In this document: positions 40,049 to 42,960 of the stretch, piece by piece
Layout: the number at the start of each line of letters is the position of its first letter
How positions within the stretch are numbered: the stretch's first letter is position 1
Source: Anaerolineaceae bacterium
GTDB lineage: Bacteria; Chloroflexota; Anaerolineae; Anaerolineales; Villigracilaceae
DNA: 42,960 bases
Assembly: GCA_003598975.1 (NCBI GenBank)
Contig: QZIJ01000133.1
Span: 1 to 42,960 of the forward strand
Direction: 5' to 3'
Position numbers and translations under genes: made by a program
The notes under the pieces: model-generated
What the model was told of the DNA's origin: nothing
The model's database searches: none
What the model saw: the letters and a program-made list of their open reading frames with translations, nothing else

Positions 40049-40414
40049 CTAGAATTTCTTTGTTTTGCTGATTTTAGTTATTAGTAAACCTAACTGATGT
40101 GCCAGCCACAGTATGCCAAACATGAATATCGGTCCAGCGCTGATGATTAGCAAATTTCTATTGCATACAACAGCAGACCATCTCGAACAATAAAAATTGT
40201 AAGCGACCAGTTCAGCCAAAGATGAAACAATAACAATCAACCATCCAAGGCTTTTCTTGCGAAGTGAAAACCAATACACTATCATAGCAAAGGTCAATTC
40301 AATAAAGACGCCCGCGCCTGGTCTTTCTATAGAGAGAAATACATCTATCGTAATAAATAAAACCCCCAGAACTGCCCATAAAAAATAATACAATGTCATC
40401 CGTTTCTTTTTCAT
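40049..40414 (-). CDS. Small hypothetical membrane protein, AT-rich
   Basis: This is a protein of 121 residues with about four hydrophobic helices (for example YYFLWAVLGVLFITIDVFL and LIISAGPIFMFGILWLAHQLGLLI) and basic ends (MKKKR, KISKTKK). No family is recognised. The base composition and codon use are much richer in A and T than in the flanking genes, which suggests recent acquisition. A GTG at 40435, overlapping the hydrolase stop, is an alternative start that adds seven residues. It lies inside the pyr operon, but there is no sign that it acts in pyrimidine synthesis. Confidence 0.65.
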   Translation of the reverse strand: MKKKRMTLYYFLWAVLGVLFITIDVFLSIERPGAGVFIELTFAMIVYWFSLRKKSLGWLIVIVSSLAELVAYNFYCSRWSAVVCNRNLLIISAGPIFMFGILWLAHQLGLLITKISKTKKF

Positions 40415-40431
40415 GAGATTATTCGCCTTTC

Positions 40432-41361
40432 TCACACTTTTCCGAACTCATCTTCTGCAAACACCTTTCTCTTTGTGCTTTGCACAAACTCCTTCATCTC
40501 CTCAAATGCCATTCCACTTTCGGGGATCAGATCTCCCAGCACAGGCCAAGCGTGCCACATATCGTCCCAGATGCGGAGGAATACATCCACGCCGTCGGCT
40601 TTGGCGCGCTTGGCGAGGGTGAGCGAGTCGTCGAGCAGAATCTCGTCCCTGCCGACTTGGATCAGCAATGGCGGCAGGCCGCACAAGTCCGCGTAGACGG
40701 GCGAGACGAGCGGGTTGGTCAGGTTGGATTTGTCAGTGTAAAACAATGCCCATTCGTTCAATACGTCCGTCCGTAAAACGGACTCGACTTTCGCATTCGC
40801 GGCGTGACTCCCGCTTCGGTTAGTCAGGTCTGCCCACGGGGACATGCAGATCACCGCAGACGGGAGCGGGTCACCCGCATCGCGCAGGGAGAGCACGGTG
40901 GCAAGCGCCAATCCACCGCCCGCCGAATCGCCAGAGAGGATAATGTTCTTCGAGTCAATTCCCTGCGCCAACAGCCAACGATATGCCTTCAGCGAGTCTT
41001 CCAACGCGGCAGGGAAGGGATGAGCCGGGGCGAGTCGATATTCGGGCATGAGCATGTTGCACTTCAACGCCTTCGCCATCGGCACGCACATCATCAGATG
41101 TGAGTCGACAAAGCCTGTCACGTATCCGCCGCCATGCAGATGGATGATCGCCTTCGTTTTGTCCGCGTCATCGTAACGAATCCACGCGGCGGGTAGGCCG
41201 TGGATGTCAATGCGTTCGATGGGCAATCGCTTGTCCAACTGCATCATCCATTGCGCGCCCTTCGCAGACTGAACGTGGTATTGCTCGACCTTCAAATGCC
41301 GATTCTTGAACGCGTTTCGCATGACGAAACGCCAGAAGCGGGCACGCAGACTGATCGTCAC
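40432..41361 (-). CDS. Alpha/beta hydrolase, hormone-sensitive-lipase (HSL) type
   Basis: This is an esterase or lipase-like hydrolase of 309 residues. The oxyanion motif HLHGGGY, the nucleophile elbow GDSAGGG, the acid region IQVGRDEILLDD and the histidine in DDMWHAW give a complete catalytic triad of the HSL/group IV esterases. The PEYRLAPAHPFPAALEDSLKAYRWL block is typical. The substrate is unknown, probably a short-chain ester. The GTG start at 41361 overlaps the pyrC stop by four bases (GTGA); the longer open frame reaching 41469 runs inside pyrC and is not coding. Its place in the pyr operon is unexplained. Confidence 0.88.
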   Translation of the reverse strand: MTISLRARFWRFVMRNAFKNRHLKVEQYHVQSAKGAQWMMQLDKRLPIERIDIHGLPAAWIRYDDADKTKAIIHLHGGGYVTGFVDSHLMMCVPMAKALKCNMLMPEYRLAPAHPFPAALEDSLKAYRWLLAQGIDSKNIILSGDSAGGGLALATVLSLRDAGDPLPSAVICMSPWADLTNRSGSHAANAKVESVLRTDVLNEWALFYTDKSNLTNPLVSPVYADLCGLPPLLIQVGRDEILLDDSLTLAKRAKADGVDVFLRIWDDMWHAWPVLGDLIPESGMAFEEMKEFVQSTKRKVFAEDEFGKV

Positions 41362-42446
41362 CGCACCCTCACGTTTTGACCGTACCCAGGCTCGACGAGG
41401 ATTTTTCCATCTTTGAACGCCTCGCGTCCACGCAGGACGACGCGGGTGACGCGTCCCTTCACCTTCCAATCCTCGAACGGAGTCCAGCCGCAGCGGGAGT
41501 GCAAGTCTGCGGCGTGGATCTCGTACGAGGCGTTCTCGTCCACATCGACCCAGGTCTCGGGTTGCTCGGGGAGGTTGAAAATGCGGCGAGGGTTGGTGAC
41601 CATTTTTTCGAGAACATGGTTAATGGTTATTCGTCCTTCGCTGACGGCGGTGAGGAGCAAAGGCAGGATGGTTTCGATGCCAGGAAATCCAGGCGGGGGA
41701 TTCTCAGAGTCTTTTTCTGCGAGTGTGTGCGGAGCGTGATCGGTCGCGAAACAATCGATCACGTCCAGGTTTTGCCAGAGTGCTTCCACATCTTCTTTGG
41801 TTGCCAGTCGCGGGCGGACTTCGAGTCTACCACCTCCCTTGCCCTCCCCCATTTTCGGAGAAAATGGGGGAGGGTTGGGTGGGGGTTGCGTTAGAAACAA
41901 ATGATGCGGACAAACCTCACACGTCACTTTGATGCCGCGTTCCTTGGCGGCTTTGATAAGCAGAACTTCTTCTTTTAATGAGATGTGCGCGATGTGGACG
42001 GGACGGTCGTAGATGGCGGCGAATAAAATTCCCGCGGCCATTGTCCGCGATTCGGAATGGAGAACGATGGGCAAGTCTTTTGGAAAGTTGGCGAAGTGCG
42101 GCATCCACAAGGACATGTCGTCCAATCGCAATTCGCCGAAGGTGGAGTCGAGGTACATCTTCAGCCCGGCGGATTTGTCCGCGAGGGATGCGGCGATGTC
42201 GGAGTTGTCAGGTCCTGCGCCGATGAATTGGGCGTAGTCACAGCGCGCCTTCGATTTGGCCGCGCCCAGCGCGAGGTCCAGTGTGGAAGCGTCGAATATC
42301 GGCGGTTTCGTATTCGGCATGGCGAGGATCATCGTCACGCCGCCCGCCAGCGCGGACTGGGTGACGGTGTCCCAATCTTCTTTGTGAGTTTGTCCAGGTT
42401 CGCGCACGTGGACGTGAGGGTCAATCAGGCCGGGGAGTCGGATCAT
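41358..42446 (-). CDS. pyrC: Dihydroorotase, short CAD-like form
   Basis: PyrC cyclises carbamoyl aspartate to dihydroorotate, the third step of UMP synthesis. It has 362 residues and closely resembles the dihydroorotase domain of animal CAD rather than the common 420-residue bacterial form. Shared features are LPGLIDPHVHVREPG at the start (metal ligands His11, His13), GLKMYLDSTFGELRLD with the carbamylated-lysine position Lys96 and the flexible loop, LPIVLHSE (His130), VHIAHIS (His154), CEVCPHHLFL, and DCFATDHAPHT (Asp236). An insert at residues about 187-206 replaces the loop that follows HHLFL. No strong Shine-Dalgarno sequence is present; GGAAC lies 9 bases upstream. It is the first gene after the leader attenuator. 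Confidence 0.94.
   Translation of the reverse strand: MIRLPGLIDPHVHVREPGQTHKEDWDTVTQSALAGGVTMILAMPNTKPPIFDASTLDLALGAAKSKARCDYAQFIGAGPDNSDIAASLADKSAGLKMYLDSTFGELRLDDMSLWMPHFANFPKDLPIVLHSESRTMAAGILFAAIYDRPVHIAHISLKEEVLLIKAAKERGIKVTCEVCPHHLFLTQPPPNPPPFSPKMGEGKGGGRLEVRPRLATKEDVEALWQNLDVIDCFATDHAPHTLAEKDSENPPPGFPGIETILPLLLTAVSEGRITINHVLEKMVTNPRRIFNLPEQPETWVDVDENASYEIHAADLHSRCGWTPFEDWKVKGRVTRVVLRGREAFKDGKILVEPGYGQNVRVR
41830..41886. repeat. Palindromic element inserted in frame in pyrC
   Basis: A perfect 14-bp stem (41842-41855 with 41861-41874, CCCTCCCCCATTTT) has loop CGGAG and weaker outer arms. It codes for PPPNPPPFSPKMGEGKGGGR. In CAD the same loop is of similar length but acidic, so the fold should tolerate it. 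Confidence 0.78.
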
Positions 42447-42484
42447 GCGTCAAATGTTCCAGTATCAGGTGTCAGGTCGGCAAG

Positions 42485-42516
42485 TATAAAAAAAGAGAGC
42501 CGATGATGGCTCTCTT
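42485..42516 (-). terminator. Intrinsic terminator in the pyrC leader (candidate attenuator)
   Basis: The minus strand shows AAGAGAGCC (42508-42516), a 6-nt loop, GGCTCTCTT (42493-42501), then a run of T. The hairpin has no T-run on the plus strand, so it can only stop minus-strand transcripts, and pyrC is the only gene downstream of it. It lies 39 bases before the pyrC ATG. Confidence 0.85.
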
Positions 42517-42586
42517 AATGGATGGGGAAAGAAAATGTCAATCGAACGGGAACAGGTAAACGGTCAGGAAAGAAGCGGGTTTTCAT
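42515..42586 (-). CDS. Putative 23-residue leader peptide of the pyr operon
   Basis: This short ORF begins MKTRFFPDRL and ends TFSFPIH. Its TAA stop (42515-42517) lies in the first bases of the terminator stem. The codons just before the stop cover a pyrimidine-rich run (42519-42533 on the minus strand). The ATG lies only a few bases after the predicted transcription start and has no Shine-Dalgarno sequence, so translation would be nearly leaderless. In E. coli pyrBI a translated leader crosses a U-rich pause site before the attenuator; the resemblance in layout is the basis of this call. A chance ORF is the alternative. Confidence 0.5.
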   Translation of the reverse strand: MKTRFFPDRLPVPVRLTFSFPIH

Positions 42587-42595
42587 TTCTGCGTG

Positions 42596-42623
42596 ATTCT
42601 ATGCAGGCGCGGGATTCTGTCAA
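42596..42623 (-). promoter_or_regulatory. Promoter of the pyr operon
   Basis: On the minus strand a perfect TTGACA (42618-42623) is followed after 16 bases by TAGAAT (42596-42601), one mismatch from consensus. Transcription would start near 42588-42590. Confidence 0.75.
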
Positions 42624-42634
42624 GAGGTAAGAAT

Positions 42635-42651
42635 TGTCGTGACAAACGACA
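42635..42651. promoter_or_regulatory. Inverted repeat in the divergent pyrC-icd promoter region
   Basis: TGTCGT (42635-42640) and ACGACA (42646-42651) form a perfect 6-bp dyad with a 5-base centre. It lies between the pyr -35 box and the icd -10 box, where a repressor or activator could affect both. Confidence 0.4.
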
Positions 42652-42674
42652 CTGATAGTTGTGAGTCTGGATGA

Positions 42675-42680
42675 TATAAT
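42675..42680 (+). promoter_or_regulatory. -10 box of icd
   Basis: A perfect TATAAT lies 34 bases before the icd ATG. The region 17 bases upstream (CTGATA) is a poor -35, so activation or a weak promoter is possible. Confidence 0.5.
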
Positions 42681-42713
42681 CCCGCGCACAAATTTCGCAA
42701 GGAGAACAGAACG

Positions 42714-42960
42714 ATGGCATATCAGAATGTAAAAGTCCCCGCAGGTGGGGCAAAGATCTCGATTCAGGACGGCAAGTTACAGGTTCCCGATAATCCGATC
42801 ATCCCGTTCGTTGAGGGCGACGGGACCGGGCGCGACATTTGGCGGGCATCCGTCCGCGTGTTCGACGCGGCCGTGGAAAAAGCCTATGGCGGCAAACGCA
42901 AAATCCACTGGATGGAAGTCTACGCGGGCGAGAAACCGTTCAAGATGTTCCAGAGATCGG
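42714..42960 (+). CDS. icd: Isocitrate dehydrogenase (NADP-dependent type), 5' part
   Basis: Isocitrate dehydrogenase of the TCA cycle converts isocitrate to 2-oxoglutarate. Only the first 82 residues lie in the window. [21 protein letters not shown], then [22 protein letters not shown] and [20 protein letters not shown] match the N-terminal region of the bacterial homodimeric Icd family, including the [10 protein letters not shown] motif. AAGGAG lies 9 bases before the ATG. It is divergent from the pyr operon. The cofactor cannot be judged from this fragment. Confidence 0.93.
   Translation, partial: MAYQNVKVPAGGAKISIQDGKLQVPDNPIIPFVEGDGTGRDIWRASVRVFDAAVEKAYGGKRKIHWMEVYAGEKPFKMFQRS

Noticed and set aside
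42485..42516. Terminator of the icd-side transcript
   Set aside because: icd is transcribed away from it on the plus strand, and the T-run exists only on the minus strand, toward pyrC.
1..42960. tRNA, rRNA or transposase genes
   Set aside because: No stretch with such features was recognised on either strand; the intergenic regions are short and accounted for.

Overview
The window looks like a chromosomal segment from an uncultured member of Chloroflexota, class Anaerolineae. The GC content is high. The lipoproteins carry Chloroflexota-style Thr/Pro/Ala-rich linkers and NBR1-type Ig (FW) domains. Two proteins belong to the Chlor_Arch_YYY (DUF2298) family, which was defined from Chloroflexus and archaea. 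The organism assignment is inferred from gene content only.

Layout. (1) 1-5.5 kb, plus strand: a BMP/PnrA-type nucleoside ABC importer, made of a binding protein, a double ATPase and two permeases, closed by a strong terminator. (2) 5.6-10.6 kb, plus strand: five paralogous lipoproteins, each with one FW domain and a conserved cysteine pair, followed by queG and rdgB. (3) 12.3-15.8 kb, minus strand: rpmH-rnpA-yidD-[beta-propeller lipoprotein]-yidC-jag, an oriC-type ribosome and membrane-insertion cluster with a clear promoter in front of rpmH. (4) 15.9-22.6 kb, minus strand: a large sensor histidine kinase, a KimA-like potassium importer and two TrkA/RCK proteins. (5) 22.8-24.8 kb, minus strand: cmk and two overlapping plsC-type acyltransferases. 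(6) 24.9-37.3 kb, minus strand: four very large polytopic membrane proteins (PMT/ArnT-like and YYY families, one a 1624-residue fusion), with a GNAT acetyltransferase and a DUF952 protein between them. (7) 37.3-42.6 kb, minus strand: pyrimidine genes in the order pyrC, alpha/beta hydrolase, small membrane protein, pyrB, pyrF, pyrE, preceded by a leader with promoter, 23-codon ORF and intrinsic terminator. (8) 42.7 kb to the end, plus strand: the start of icd. From 12.3 to 42.6 kb every gene is on the minus strand.

The two most unusual features are the pyr leader and the repeats. The leader has a near-consensus promoter, a short ORF whose stop codon sits in the base of a terminator hairpin, and a pyrimidine-rich run just before it. 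That is the layout of UTP-sensitive attenuation at enterobacterial pyrBI, here in front of pyrC. The region 24.8-39.9 kb is full of degenerate tandem repeats with strict 7-bp or 8-bp period. They lie in loops of the giant membrane proteins and fill gaps between genes, where they supply stop codons, start-codon context and at least one Shine-Dalgarno sequence. A separate set of palindromic elements is inserted in frame in queG, pyrC and pyrF.

No tRNA, rRNA, CRISPR array, insertion sequence or prophage was seen. No gene-free stretch exceeds 300 bases. The first ~110 bases look like a junction with unrelated sequence, so the N-terminus of the first gene is unreliable.
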